Assembly (NCBI GenBank): GCA_947502405.1
Contig: CANMZT010000008.1
Span: 1 to 64,000 of the forward strand
From: an uncultured Algibacter sp.
GTDB taxonomy: Bacteria; Bacteroidota; Bacteroidia; Flavobacteriales; Flavobacteriaceae
Length of the DNA stretch: 64,000 nt
Direction: 5' to 3'
Part shown: in pieces, positions 7,793-15,807 of the stretch
How positions within the stretch are numbered: position 1 is the first letter of the stretch
Layout of the letters: every line of letters begins with the position of its first letter
Program-made: the position numbers and the translations under genes
The notes under the pieces: generated by a model
Told to the model about the DNA's origin: nothing
Seen by the model: only the letters and a program-made list of their open reading frames with translations
The model's database searches: none

Positions 7793-9754
7793 ATGGAACA
7801 TAACTCAACTTTCCCAATAAAATTAACCGAACTCGATATGCTTCGAGACGAGGCGTCCTCATACCTTAAAAGTATACAGTGGGAGCAAGGATCTCGTGCA
7901 AAAAGTAAAGATAAAGATGCGAAAGATGAATCTATTTTGCTGTATTTATCCCGTGCTAATAATGGGTCAAGTTCGGCTTCAATTACGTCAGTATCTAAAA
8001 CTATTTTAGCGCTTAAAAAGCGATTGTTGCCTGATTCTGTTGCAATTCCTATTTATTTGAATCAAACCTTATATGCTGTACAGGAAGGTATTACTTTGGG
8101 TATATGGATTAAGGATAGTTATTATGATGCGTCTGGATTGGCAAGTTTAAACGAGAATAAATCAGCTTTAGATAATAGTGGTAAACGTGAGTTTGAAAGT
8201 AAAATGCATACCGCTACGGCATTTATGCTATTTGCGCAGGCATATAAAATTTTACACGATTTAAAACCACATGCTTCAGATGATTTAAGTGTGATGAAGC
8301 AAAAGTTTGCAGGCATTCCTGAAGTATCATTAATGTCACCTATCAAAGGCATTTCTTGTAGTTTGTTTTATTATGATAAGTATCTAGGACATCCAGAAAT
8401 AATTAAGTCTGATAAAGACGTTATCGACTTCACGGTAGTGTATTTTGAAGCTCTTATAGATGAAATTCAATTACGAAAAAGTTCATTAGAATATACAGAA
8501 ACTATTGAGGATAGAACTTATAAATTAGAAAACTCTGAGTTTGCCGTTTCAGGTTGGAATAATGTATTTCAAGGTACAGCAAAAAGTGTAGAGTTCAATA
8601 AAATTCAATTTGAACAAATTGTTGGTAACCGAGATGCAAAACACTTTGCAAGACGTTTAACTGAACGCTTGTTGAGCTATGATTTTACAGCTAAGAAAAA
8701 TCCGTTTCAAGAATTAGGCGGTTTTATGCCTGTATTTATGGGATATGGTATCCCTGGAACAGGAAAAAGTATGTTGATTGCCGCAATTGCAACGAGACTG
8801 AAAGAGCACTGCGATACTTTAGACATTCCATTTTTGTTTCATCCAATGCCAGATACATTGATATCAACCTTCCAAGGAGGTTCTGCTGAGAAAATGGTGG
8901 AGTGGATGAAACCATTACAAGACCCTTCTAAATTGATTTTTGCACCTATCGATGATGCAGAGAATAATTTACAAGAACGTACAGCGCAAGGTGTTTCAGC
9001 AGGGGTTAAGGAAGTGATTGGTGTATTTTTAAGGTATACTGAAGGTGCTTATGCGGTGAATTACGGTAACAGCTCTATTGGTTTGTTTACTAACCTCCCT
9101 GAGATGTTGGATAAAGCAGTCATTTCTCGTGTGCAAGGGCGTTTCAAGATAGATGGCGCAAGATCAGAACATGATTTTCTAGATCAAGACCATTTGTGGT
9201 GGCGAAAAATTGACGATACCATGCCAGATTTTGTTAATATGCAAGGACCTGAAAACTATAGTTATTTGCAAGACCAAGGTTTAGCAAAAAATATGGGAGA
9301 TATTTTAAGTAATGTTGAAAAACCCACTGAGGAACGTGTACATGCGGTTTATGATAAGGTAGAAAATCACTTTAAAACGAATCAACATTTGTTTTATGCG
9401 AATTTATACAAGGAAATACAAGCCATATTTCCGTTCTTTTCATCTCGTGATGTTCGAAATATTCAATCTGCTATTTCTTTGAGATTAACTGATTTTGATT
9501 TAGAAGAAGACTGGTTTGAAAATCCAGAGATTTACTTTAAACAGGAGTATGAAATTAAATTTAATATGCTTCAGGAATTGATGCGTAGTAATATGAAAGG
9601 ATTAGATTTTTCAGAAATTCGTCGTCAAGAAGTAGTGCGCTATTTAGATAATGTGGCAACCATTGCAGATACAGATTTTAAACGAAAAGTAGATGCTAGA
9701 GTTAATCAGTTAAATATTGAAATGGAAGCGAGACATCAGTTTGATAAAAATTAA
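7793..9754 (+). CDS. AAA+ family ATPase
   Basis: 653 residues, cytoplasmic. An N-terminal region of about 280 residues without recognised motifs precedes the ATPase core. Walker A is GYGIPGTGKS (317-326). The likely Walker B is LIFAPIDDAENN (about 380-391), with two Asp where most AAA+ enzymes have DE. Arginines in AVISRVQGRF and a helical lid region follow; the rest is a helical C-terminus. AAA+ proteins remodel partner proteins using ATP. The core resembles AAA+ members of the ClpA/FtsH/Cdc48-like type only generally, so no substrate is assigned. It is the only recognisable enzyme core among the unknowns at 4637-9754, and the flanking genes are likely its partners. Confidence 0.85.
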   Translation: MEHNSTFPIKLTELDMLRDEASSYLKSIQWEQGSRAKSKDKDAKDESILLYLSRANNGSSSASITSVSKTILALKKRLLPDSVAIPIYLNQTLYAVQEGITLGIWIKDSYYDASGLASLNENKSALDNSGKREFESKMHTATAFMLFAQAYKILHDLKPHASDDLSVMKQKFAGIPEVSLMSPIKGISCSLFYYDKYLGHPEIIKSDKDVIDFTVVYFEALIDEIQLRKSSLEYTETIEDRTYKLENSEFAVSGWNNVFQGTAKSVEFNKIQFEQIVGNRDAKHFARRLTERLLSYDFTAKKNPFQELGGFMPVFMGYGIPGTGKSMLIAAIATRLKEHCDTLDIPFLFHPMPDTLISTFQGGSAEKMVEWMKPLQDPSKLIFAPIDDAENNLQERTAQGVSAGVKEVIGVFLRYTEGAYAVNYGNSSIGLFTNLPEMLDKAVISRVQGRFKIDGARSEHDFLDQDHLWWRKIDDTMPDFVNMQGPENYSYLQDQGLAKNMGDILSNVEKPTEERVHAVYDKVENHFKTNQHLFYANLYKEIQAIFPFFSSRDVRNIQSAISLRLTDFDLEEDWFENPEIYFKQEYEIKFNMLQELMRSNMKGLDFSEIRRQEVVRYLDNVATIADTDFKRKVDARVNQLNIEMEARHQFDKN

Positions 9755-9759
9755 ACGAA

Positions 9760-9785
9760 TGTCAGGTCGAGCGCATTCGAGACCT
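9760..9785 (+). repeat. TGTC-hairpin repeat, solo copy
   Basis: TGTCAGGTCGAGCGCATTCG continuing to GAGACCT: TGTC followed by a hairpin with arms AGGTCGAG and TTCGAGACCT (imperfect). It lies in the 66-nt gap between the AAA+ and nudK genes and matches the second hairpin type at 12583-12646. Confidence 0.75.
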
Positions 9786-9820
9786 AAAAAGATGATAAAT
9801 AGTTAAAGTGAATTCATAGA

Positions 9821-10405
9821 ATGAATAACAAAAACGTCAAAAACATAAAACACACCTTACTATCAGATAACTATTACATTCTGAATAAAGTCACTTTTGA
9901 CTATATGATGAAAAGTGGTGAGTGGGTCAATCAAATGCGTGAGGTATACGATAGAGGTGATGGAGCTGGAATTCTCTTATACAATAAAGAAAAGAAAACG
10001 ATAATACTTACCAAACAATTCAGAATGCCAACCTATTTAAATGATAATAAAGATGGCATGCTGGTAGAAGTAGCAGCTGGTATGTTGGATAAAGATAATC
10101 CCGAAGCCTGTATTATAAGAGAAACAGAAGAAGAAGTTGGATACCGTTTAAAAGAAGTTAAAAAGATATACGAAGCCTATTCATCTCCGGGAGTAATGAC
10201 TGAAAAAATGCACTTTTTTATAGGAGAATATACTGATGATATGAAAGTGAATGATGGTGGAGGTTTAGATAATGAAGGTGAGGATATTGAGGTTTTGGAA
10301 ATCCCTTTTGAGAAAGCTCTACAGATGCTAAACAAAGGAGAGATTGTGGATACACGCACTATAGTACTGTTGCAATACGCTATAATTCATAAGTTGCTGG
10401 AGTAA
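9821..10405 (+). CDS. nudK: NudK-type Nudix hydrolase
   Basis: 194 residues. Nudix pyrophosphatase of the NudK/GDP-mannose hydrolase group, which cleaves nucleotide-sugar or related diphosphates. The Nudix box is the extended NudK form: AAGMLDKDNPEACIIRETEE, followed by EVGY, with two extra residues between the Gly and the first Glu, as in E. coli NudK (recalled). Further NudK hallmarks are YSSPGVMTEKMHFFIGEY and NEGEDIEVLEIPFEKAL. The stop codon touches the ATG of the next gene with no spacer, which suggests translational coupling with the 10406 protein. Its presence in the AAA+ locus is odd for a housekeeping hydrolase. Confidence 0.88.
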   Translation: MNNKNVKNIKHTLLSDNYYILNKVTFDYMMKSGEWVNQMREVYDRGDGAGILLYNKEKKTIILTKQFRMPTYLNDNKDGMLVEVAAGMLDKDNPEACIIRETEEEVGYRLKEVKKIYEAYSSPGVMTEKMHFFIGEYTDDMKVNDGGGLDNEGEDIEVLEIPFEKALQMLNKGEIVDTRTIVLLQYAIIHKLLE

Positions 10406-11641
10406 ATGGAAAAACTAAAACAAGCAAACCTATATAGAAGCGAACTTATTCCCGTAAGCGGAAAGTTAGTAGAGCGTTATAATAAATGTTTGGTAAAACT
10501 TGGATTTACAAAAACGAAGCTAAAAACGTTTCACATTGATGGTATTGGTTGGAGCCCTGAAATTGCTGAAGAGAAAGCCGATAATAATTATTTGAATAAT
10601 GGAGAGGCAAATCCACATGGTATTATTATTTCCCCACTTCAAAAGGGAAAACCTGTCTATTTGCCATTTCATACGTTTGATAGGGACTTAATGAAATATG
10701 TCTTTAAAGTCCATGGTGAAAAGATAAAGGATATTACAAGAGACTGCGCAATTTGTTTGGATTTTGATCAAGGCGTTGATGCTTTTTACGAGCCTTTAGA
10801 TGTTTTAAAATATGATAAGATATCTATTAATTTTCATTTAATAGATAGATTATGGTATATCCAAAAAGAGCAGTTAGCACTAGTTGATAAGTTTAATAGA
10901 GCCAATAATTTTATTGATGAAAATTTGCATCAAGAGCTTTTAGATTCAGCAAAAGCTCATGGTGATTTACGACATAGAGATTTAGATTTACATAAACTTC
11001 AATACACCACAGATTCTTTTTACACAAGGTCTTTTGGAGGGGTATATGTGTTGCGCGATTTTATAAAACCTATAGTAGTTTTTGAAGATGAATCTTGGCA
11101 TAAAGAAGCGATAAAAGACACGAATTATGATGTGCTTATTTATCATATAGAGCAACCTGAACTTTTTGATAAACTCGGAGATCATATGATTATTGAGTAC
11201 GATTTGGAAAAGGTGGTAACTACTAAGCGTTATGAGCGCATCAAAAAATTTGAAATGGCTCAGTATCTTAATAAGCCTCAGCACCCGATTAAAGATATTT
11301 TAAACGATCCTATTTTGTTCAAAAGTTATTTAAATAAACTAGATATAAAAGCTAGAAAAAAAGTAATGAGTGTTGAGCGCTATTTGGAAAAACTAGAAAC
11401 GAGTAACCAATACAAAATAGCAGATATTGTTGATGAAAAACTCTTTAAAGCATTACATAAACCGCATTCCTCATTAGAGGTTAAACACCAAGATTTAATC
11501 TGGAAGCTATTAGTAAATATTTCGGAAAAAGATATTTTATATTGGTATTGGTATGATAAAGTTGCTTTTTACAAGAGTTTTAAAACTTGGGATGAATCTT
11601 TGAAAGATTGGGCAATTGAAACGATTAGTAACAATATTTAA
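10406..11641 (+). CDS. Conserved soluble protein coupled to nudK, unknown
   Basis: 411 residues, no signal peptide or membrane span. Conserved-looking stretches are FHIDGIGWSPEIAEEK (43-58), NPHGIIISPLQKGKP and ITRDCAICLDFDQGVDAF. The middle has SFGGVYVLRDFIKPIVVFEDE, and the last third is helical with a Trp/Tyr-rich segment (ILYWYWYDKV). It may belong to one of the Bacteroidota DUF families, which I cannot name with certainty. The ATG follows the nudK stop directly, so the two products are probably made together and may interact. The GIY-YIG unit is inserted just downstream, 29 nt after its stop. Confidence 0.78.
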   Translation: MEKLKQANLYRSELIPVSGKLVERYNKCLVKLGFTKTKLKTFHIDGIGWSPEIAEEKADNNYLNNGEANPHGIIISPLQKGKPVYLPFHTFDRDLMKYVFKVHGEKIKDITRDCAICLDFDQGVDAFYEPLDVLKYDKISINFHLIDRLWYIQKEQLALVDKFNRANNFIDENLHQELLDSAKAHGDLRHRDLDLHKLQYTTDSFYTRSFGGVYVLRDFIKPIVVFEDESWHKEAIKDTNYDVLIYHIEQPELFDKLGDHMIIEYDLEKVVTTKRYERIKKFEMAQYLNKPQHPIKDILNDPILFKSYLNKLDIKARKKVMSVERYLEKLETSNQYKIADIVDEKLFKALHKPHSSLEVKHQDLIWKLLVNISEKDILYWYWYDKVAFYKSFKTWDESLKDWAIETISNNI

Positions 11642-11670
11642 GAAATATAGACTAATTTTATAGAAACTGA

Positions 11671-11699
11671 TTTGTCATTCCGCACTTGATGCGGAATCC
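11671..11699 (+). repeat. Left hairpin of the GIY-YIG unit
   Basis: TTTGTCATTCCGCACTTGAT continuing GCGGAATCC. The palindromic core is ATTCCGCA / TGCGGAAT. Same TTTGTCATTCC lead as 5982-6008. Confidence 0.88.
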
Positions 11700-11706
11700 A
11701 CAAAAA

Positions 11707-12009
11707 ATGAACGGGAATTATCATCAATATTACGTCTATCTTTTATCTAATAAGAAAAATGGTACGTTGTATATTGGAGTCACCAATGATTTGGAAAGAC
11801 GAATGTTTGAACATAAAAACAAATTAGTTCGAGGATTTACATCTAAATACGGGTTAGATAAATTAATGTATTTTGAACAATTTCAATATGTGAATGATGC
11901 TATAAAAAGAGAAAAGCAATTGAAAAATTGGAATCGACAATGGAAGATTGATTTGATTGAAGAAGATAACCATCAATGGAAAGATTTGTCTTCTGATTGG
12001 ATATATTAA
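11707..12009 (+). CDS. GIY-YIG nuclease family protein
   Basis: 100 residues from the ATG at 11707 (MNGNYHQYYVYLLSN). An in-frame TTG and ATG at 11686 and 11689 lie inside the left hairpin and are less likely starts. The compact GIY-YIG fold is visible: YYVYLLSNKKNGTLYIGVTN, catalytic Arg in DLERRMFEHK, and Glu in DAIKREKQLKNW. It matches the small UPF0213/YhbQ-like nucleases that occur in many copies in Bacteroidota. There is no separate DNA-binding domain. It sits alone between inverted hairpin repeats, suggesting it is or was a selfish or repeat-linked nuclease. Confidence 0.92.
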   Translation: MNGNYHQYYVYLLSNKKNGTLYIGVTNDLERRMFEHKNKLVRGFTSKYGLDKLMYFEQFQYVNDAIKREKQLKNWNRQWKIDLIEEDNHQWKDLSSDWIY

Positions 12010-12010
12010 T

Positions 12011-12039
12011 GGATTCCGCATCAAGTGCGGAATGACAAA
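12011..12039 (-). repeat. Right hairpin of the GIY-YIG unit
   Basis: Exact reverse complement of 11671-11699 (29 of 29 bases), beginning one base after the nuclease stop codon. Confidence 0.88.
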
Positions 12040-12052
12040 AAACTTATAAAAT

Positions 12053-12568
12053 ATGACACTAGAACTCATTGTATTTATTGGAGCTATATTATTTGGAGTT
12101 TTTTTGTACTGGAGAGAATCCAAAGGAAACGGACTTTACAGGTTTTTTAATAAAATTATTAACTCCAAAGAACTCCAAATGAAACCTGAAGATAAAACAG
12201 GTTTTGTTTACCAACAAACCTTTTTGTTGCGCCTAGTTTTTATTGGCTTTCTATTTTTAATAGGTATTGTTGTATTTCGATTTTTAATACCTATTGATAT
12301 TGCAACTATTTCAATTTTTGCATCTATGATAGTTGGAACTATAGCTGGAACATATTTAGCCAATTTTATCTTTAAATCTAGTGAAGTCATCGAAGAAAAA
12401 AGTGATTCCATTGAGGATATAGTACAAGATACCATCGAAAAAGGAAAAGATTTTATTGAAGACTTAAAAACTAAAGATGCAGAAGAAGTTGTTGAAGAAA
12501 TTAAAGAAACGCCTAAGGTTGAAGAAAAGAGTGCGCGTGAGCGATTGAAGGATAAAGGGTTGTTGTAA
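12053..12568 (+). CDS. Membrane protein with long charged C-terminal helix, unknown
   Basis: 171 residues. Three predicted spans: about 4-20 (ELIVFIGAILFGVFLYW), 58-80 (LLRLVFIGFLFLIGIVVFRFL) and 84-108 (IATISIFASMIVGTIAGTYLANFIF). The last 60 residues are acidic-basic helix (SIEDIVQDTIEKGKDFIEDL) ending RERLKDKGLL, somewhat like YtxH-type stress membrane proteins, though the family is not recognised. It probably places a coiled-coil tail in the cytoplasm, where it could meet the soluble AAA+ locus proteins. It lies 14 nt after the GIY-YIG unit and before a paired hairpin repeat. Confidence 0.75.
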   Translation: MTLELIVFIGAILFGVFLYWRESKGNGLYRFFNKIINSKELQMKPEDKTGFVYQQTFLLRLVFIGFLFLIGIVVFRFLIPIDIATISIFASMIVGTIAGTYLANFIFKSSEVIEEKSDSIEDIVQDTIEKGKDFIEDLKTKDAEEVVEEIKETPKVEEKSARERLKDKGLL

Positions 12569-12582
12569 GATATAAAGTTGAA

Positions 12583-12646
12583 TTTGTCACCTCGAGCGCA
12601 GTCGAGAGGTTTTAAATTAGGTCTCGACTGCGCTCGACCAGACAAA
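12583..12646. repeat. Paired inverted TGTC-hairpin repeats (REPIN-like)
   Basis: Left hairpin 12583-12610 (TTTGTCACCTCGAGCGCAGT then CGAGAGGT) and right hairpin 12620-12646, in opposite orientation and ending GACCAGACAAA, are separated by 9 nt. Together they form a REPIN-like double palindrome between two genes. The core GTCGAGCGCA also occurs in the copy at 9760. Confidence 0.82.
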
Positions 12647-12659
12647 ACAGATAAAAGAA

Positions 12660-14354
12660 ATGATAAAAAACTATTGGAATAAAGGAAAGAAGCAAAAAAC
12701 AATAACCATTGTTGTTGCATTAATTCTACTCATAGCATTATTCGTATTACGTGATGACTATCAACCAGCGTTGTTATTTGTTAGAAAATTTATTTTCATA
12801 ATATTACTAAGTGGTGTTATATTATTCTTAGGTTTAAGAAAATTCAGAAAGTCTGCAAGCACAGGTGGACGTTTAGGGATTTTAGCATTATTAGTAATAT
12901 TCTTTGGTATTTTATATGTAGTTGGTTGGCATTTCAAAATGTATGATTACATGAAAACTTATAATGTTTTCAATCATCTAAATAAAGTTGAAATAGGTGA
13001 ATTACCATTAACTCAAAATGAACGCATTCAACCTTTGCGAAATGTATTTTCCATGGCCAATGAAAGCGTTGGGGAAACTAAAGACGTTTCACTGCCGCAT
13101 TTAGTGAGAATTGGAGATGAAAACAAATGGACTATGGCTATTCAGCCTACTGAAAAGTACATGTGGCAAGGTATGACTGATAATACCGAAGAAGTTTTTG
13201 CAGTATCAAGCACAACACCTTTTCCAAGATTTTCAAGTGAAAATAGAATTCCTGTAACTTTTTCAATTGGGGAATCTTTGAAATTTAGTAGAAACACGTA
13301 TAATGCCGTAGTGCAACGTTTCAATTTTCTCCAACTTTTCACAATGGAACCAAGTGATACGTATTACATGAAAAATGATTCAGGAGATTGGGTACAAGTG
13401 GTGAGTTTAATTAAATGGAAAGGTTTTTTATTTCCGTATCCAACGTTTGGTGGTGTTATGGTTATTGATAATGGTGAGCACGATTTTAACGATTATATAG
13501 AGCGTATTTTGATTGGAAAAGGAACATACATTAGCCCTGAAAATATGAAGAACCACGAGTATTTAACAAGACAAAATACTTTGGCTGAAAAAGTTTCTAG
13601 ATTACAAGCAGAGTCTTTAAAATTTTTAGGTGGTTTTAGTGACCCATTACCTTGGAATATGGAAACAGCGGTTAAAATACCTGAAATGCCTAAAGATCAA
13701 AACCAACAACCTTATGTTACGGATTTTGATTTTTCTGGTACTCAAACAGGAGCTTTTAGTGGCTTGTATCATTGGTTTGGATTGGAGCCAGTAGGTGATG
13801 AGCGTACCAGTTTAAGTTTTAGTGTTTTTGTTCCTGCAGATGGTACTGATAAATTGTATTATTACAATCACGCTGCTAAAAAACAAGGCTATGCAGGGGT
13901 TTCTGCGATGCCTCTAAAAGTACAAGAATCTAGAAAAGAATACGATTGGACAGCAAACACTCCAGTTGAGTTTAGACCCTATATTAAAGATATTGCTGGT
14001 AAAAAGCGTATGTTTTTTATGGGAACAGTATCGTCTATCAGTGATACAAATTCTAAACAATTTGATGGCTCTGCAACGCCAGATTTAGTTTTGATTGATA
14101 GTGAATACAGAGACGTGGTTTGGATAGACGTAAAGCATCCAAGTCAATGGAATAAAACAGTTTATGATCAATTAAATGAAGCATGGCGTTCTAGCGAAAA
14201 GATTGGTTATTATTTTGTTGAAGAAACTAAAGAAATTGATATAGCTCAATCCGTTGTAGATTCAATAAAAGCAATACCTCAAGTTGATAAGAAGACTGAA
14301 GCCATTGAAAGATTACAGAGACAGATTGATTCTTTGAAAGCTGTTAATGATTAG
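12660..14354 (+). CDS. Membrane-anchored protein with large extracytoplasmic domain, unknown
   Basis: 564 residues. Three N-terminal spans: about 14-30 (TITIVVALILLIALFVL), 40-58 (FIFIILLSGVILFLGLR) and 70-88 (LGILALLVIFFGILYVVGW). A domain of about 460 residues follows, rich in beta-type segments (DTYYMKNDSGDWVQVVSLIK, PYPTFGGVMVIDNGEHDFND, DFSGTQTGAFSGLYHWFG) and ending in a short coiled coil (AIERLQRQIDSLKAVND). I do not recognise the family. Three spans would put the large domain on the side opposite the N-terminus, probably the periplasm. As last large gene of the AAA+ locus it is a candidate envelope partner. Confidence 0.78.
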   Translation: MIKNYWNKGKKQKTITIVVALILLIALFVLRDDYQPALLFVRKFIFIILLSGVILFLGLRKFRKSASTGGRLGILALLVIFFGILYVVGWHFKMYDYMKTYNVFNHLNKVEIGELPLTQNERIQPLRNVFSMANESVGETKDVSLPHLVRIGDENKWTMAIQPTEKYMWQGMTDNTEEVFAVSSTTPFPRFSSENRIPVTFSIGESLKFSRNTYNAVVQRFNFLQLFTMEPSDTYYMKNDSGDWVQVVSLIKWKGFLFPYPTFGGVMVIDNGEHDFNDYIERILIGKGTYISPENMKNHEYLTRQNTLAEKVSRLQAESLKFLGGFSDPLPWNMETAVKIPEMPKDQNQQPYVTDFDFSGTQTGAFSGLYHWFGLEPVGDERTSLSFSVFVPADGTDKLYYYNHAAKKQGYAGVSAMPLKVQESRKEYDWTANTPVEFRPYIKDIAGKKRMFFMGTVSSISDTNSKQFDGSATPDLVLIDSEYRDVVWIDVKHPSQWNKTVYDQLNEAWRSSEKIGYYFVEETKEIDIAQSVVDSIKAIPQVDKKTEAIERLQRQIDSLKAVND

Positions 14355-14356
14355 AA

Positions 14357-14860
14357 ATGAAGTTTAAGCTTGTATATGTTGTTCACTTTTTTGTATTTAT
14401 TATAGCAACATATATTTATTATATTGGAATAACTGGATTTATTGAATTCATGAAGTTTGGTGGCTATAGTAATTATGATTTTTCAAGTATAATTCATTCA
14501 TTAAAATATTCTGGAAGATTACATGCTTCAGTAATAATTAGTTTTCCTTTATTAGGTGTTTTTTTGAAAAACAAGCTTGGTTGGATATTTATAACTTTCT
14601 ATTTTTATTTTGTTTTATGGTTTTTGTTGCTGCAGACATTTGAAGAAAGTTTGATAAGTTTTGAAGGTATTATTTCCTTTTCTGCTTTTGCTTCAATATT
14701 TATATCGTTATTAATAATAATGAATATGACACAGGTGAATTTTGATTATTATAAAGTTAAAAACAATAAGTTGTTAGGAATTAATGTCATTGCTTTTACT
14801 ATTGGATTATGTATATCAATGATTTTTAATCTTTCTAGAATTACAGAATATTTAGTTTAA
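14357..14860 (+). CDS. Four-span membrane protein, unknown
   Basis: 167 residues beginning two bases after the previous stop, so it is probably cotranscribed. About four hydrophobic segments: 5-27, 50-68 (SVIISFPLLGVFL), 73-90 (WIFITFYFYFVLWFLLL), 100-120 and 140-158. No recognised family or motif. Its end overlaps the end of the convergent MarR-GNAT gene by four bases. The low GC content is like that of its neighbours. It may be a late addition to the locus rather than a core member. Confidence 0.65.
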   Translation: MKFKLVYVVHFFVFIIATYIYYIGITGFIEFMKFGGYSNYDFSSIIHSLKYSGRLHASVIISFPLLGVFLKNKLGWIFITFYFYFVLWFLLLQTFEESLISFEGIISFSAFASIFISLLIIMNMTQVNFDYYKVKNNKLLGINVIAFTIGLCISMIFNLSRITEYLV

Positions 14861-15807
14861 ACCACCAATTCCATTTTAATATCACAACGTTTATAAGGGC
14901 AATTAGCCTCTACAGGAATTTCAATAAAGCCATATTTCCTATAAATGTATATCGCATTTTCAAGTTTTCTACTAGAATAAATAATGAGTTTGGGTATGTT
15001 GTTTTTCTTTGCAAAATCAATGCAATATTGCATTAGTTTTTGTCCAATTTTATGTCCTCGTTGATTTGGCGCTACGGCCATTTTAGTTAATTCAAATTCA
15101 CCTACATTACCTATTGGCATCAACGCCACTGTACCCACAATTTGTTTATTTAGTCGTGCAAAAAATATATGCCCGCCTTTATTAATAATATATTTTTCTG
15201 GTTTGCTTAGTACCTCTTCGTCATAGGGTTCAACATAGAAATAAGTTTTAAGCCATTCAACATTTAAATCATAAAAGTGCTGTGAGTAATCATTATCAAA
15301 TGAAACAATATCTACTTCTTGTCTTACTCTTGTTTTTGCATCCTCGATAATGATATTGCTTAAACTTTTTTCATTGAGTTTATTTTCAAGTCTATTGAGA
15401 TGTTCTATCAAAGAAGAAGAATGTTCTAAAGTGTATTCCTTTATTACCTTATCTATACTATTCCAAATGGGTTTTAACAACGTTAAGGTTTTTTCCCCTT
15501 TAGTAGATAAGTGTATAATCTTTTTTCTTTTGTCTAATTTATCACTCTCTAAATCTATTAAACCTTTTTTATTTAACTTATTCAAAGCTTGAGTGATAGC
15601 TGGTTGAGTATATTTTAATGAATTTTGAATTTCAGAATTAGTAACCCCATTTTTATTTGATATTATTTTATATAAAGGAAATAGGTAAGGGTCAAAATCT
15701 ATATTAAAGTGATTATATACCAATTGTATTTCTTTCATCATATATTCACTAACACGTTTTAAACGTGATCCTAATCCTAATTCACCATAACCTATTAAAG
15801 CATCCAT
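14857..15807 (-). CDS. MarR-GNAT fusion: HTH regulator with acetyltransferase domain
   Basis: 316 residues. The N-terminal MarR winged helix (about 30-140) includes SEIQNSLKYTQPAITQALNK and the wing DKLDKRKKIIHLSTKG. The C-terminal GNAT domain (about 160-310) has the acetyl-CoA loop VAPNQRGHKIGQKLMQ and the typical end YRKYGFIEI. Such fusions occur widely; the GNAT half probably acetylates a small amine and the MarR half controls nearby or its own transcription. A 24-bp near-palindrome abuts the start codon, pointing to autoregulation. The hutG gene on the same strand starts upstream, with a 53-nt gap. Confidence 0.9.
   Translation of the reverse strand: MDALIGYGELGLGSRLKRVSEYMMKEIQLVYNHFNIDFDPYLFPLYKIISNKNGVTNSEIQNSLKYTQPAITQALNKLNKKGLIDLESDKLDKRKKIIHLSTKGEKTLTLLKPIWNSIDKVIKEYTLEHSSSLIEHLNRLENKLNEKSLSNIIIEDAKTRVRQEVDIVSFDNDYSQHFYDLNVEWLKTYFYVEPYDEEVLSKPEKYIINKGGHIFFARLNKQIVGTVALMPIGNVGEFELTKMAVAPNQRGHKIGQKLMQYCIDFAKKNNIPKLIIYSSRKLENAIYIYRKYGFIEIPVEANCPYKRCDIKMELVV

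Larger units (their letters stand above)
11671..12039 (+). mobile_element. GIY-YIG nuclease gene bounded by inverted hairpin repeats
   Basis: The unit runs from a 29-bp sequence at 11671-11699 to its exact reverse complement at 12011-12039; each arm is itself a hairpin (ATTCCGCA and TGCGGAAT around CTTGA). Between them is only the GIY-YIG gene, whose stop touches the right arm. Removing the unit would leave an ordinary gap of about 40 nt between the 10406 and 12053 genes. The solo hairpins elsewhere in the window share its outer bases. A mobile or repeat-spreading role is inference. Confidence 0.6.
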
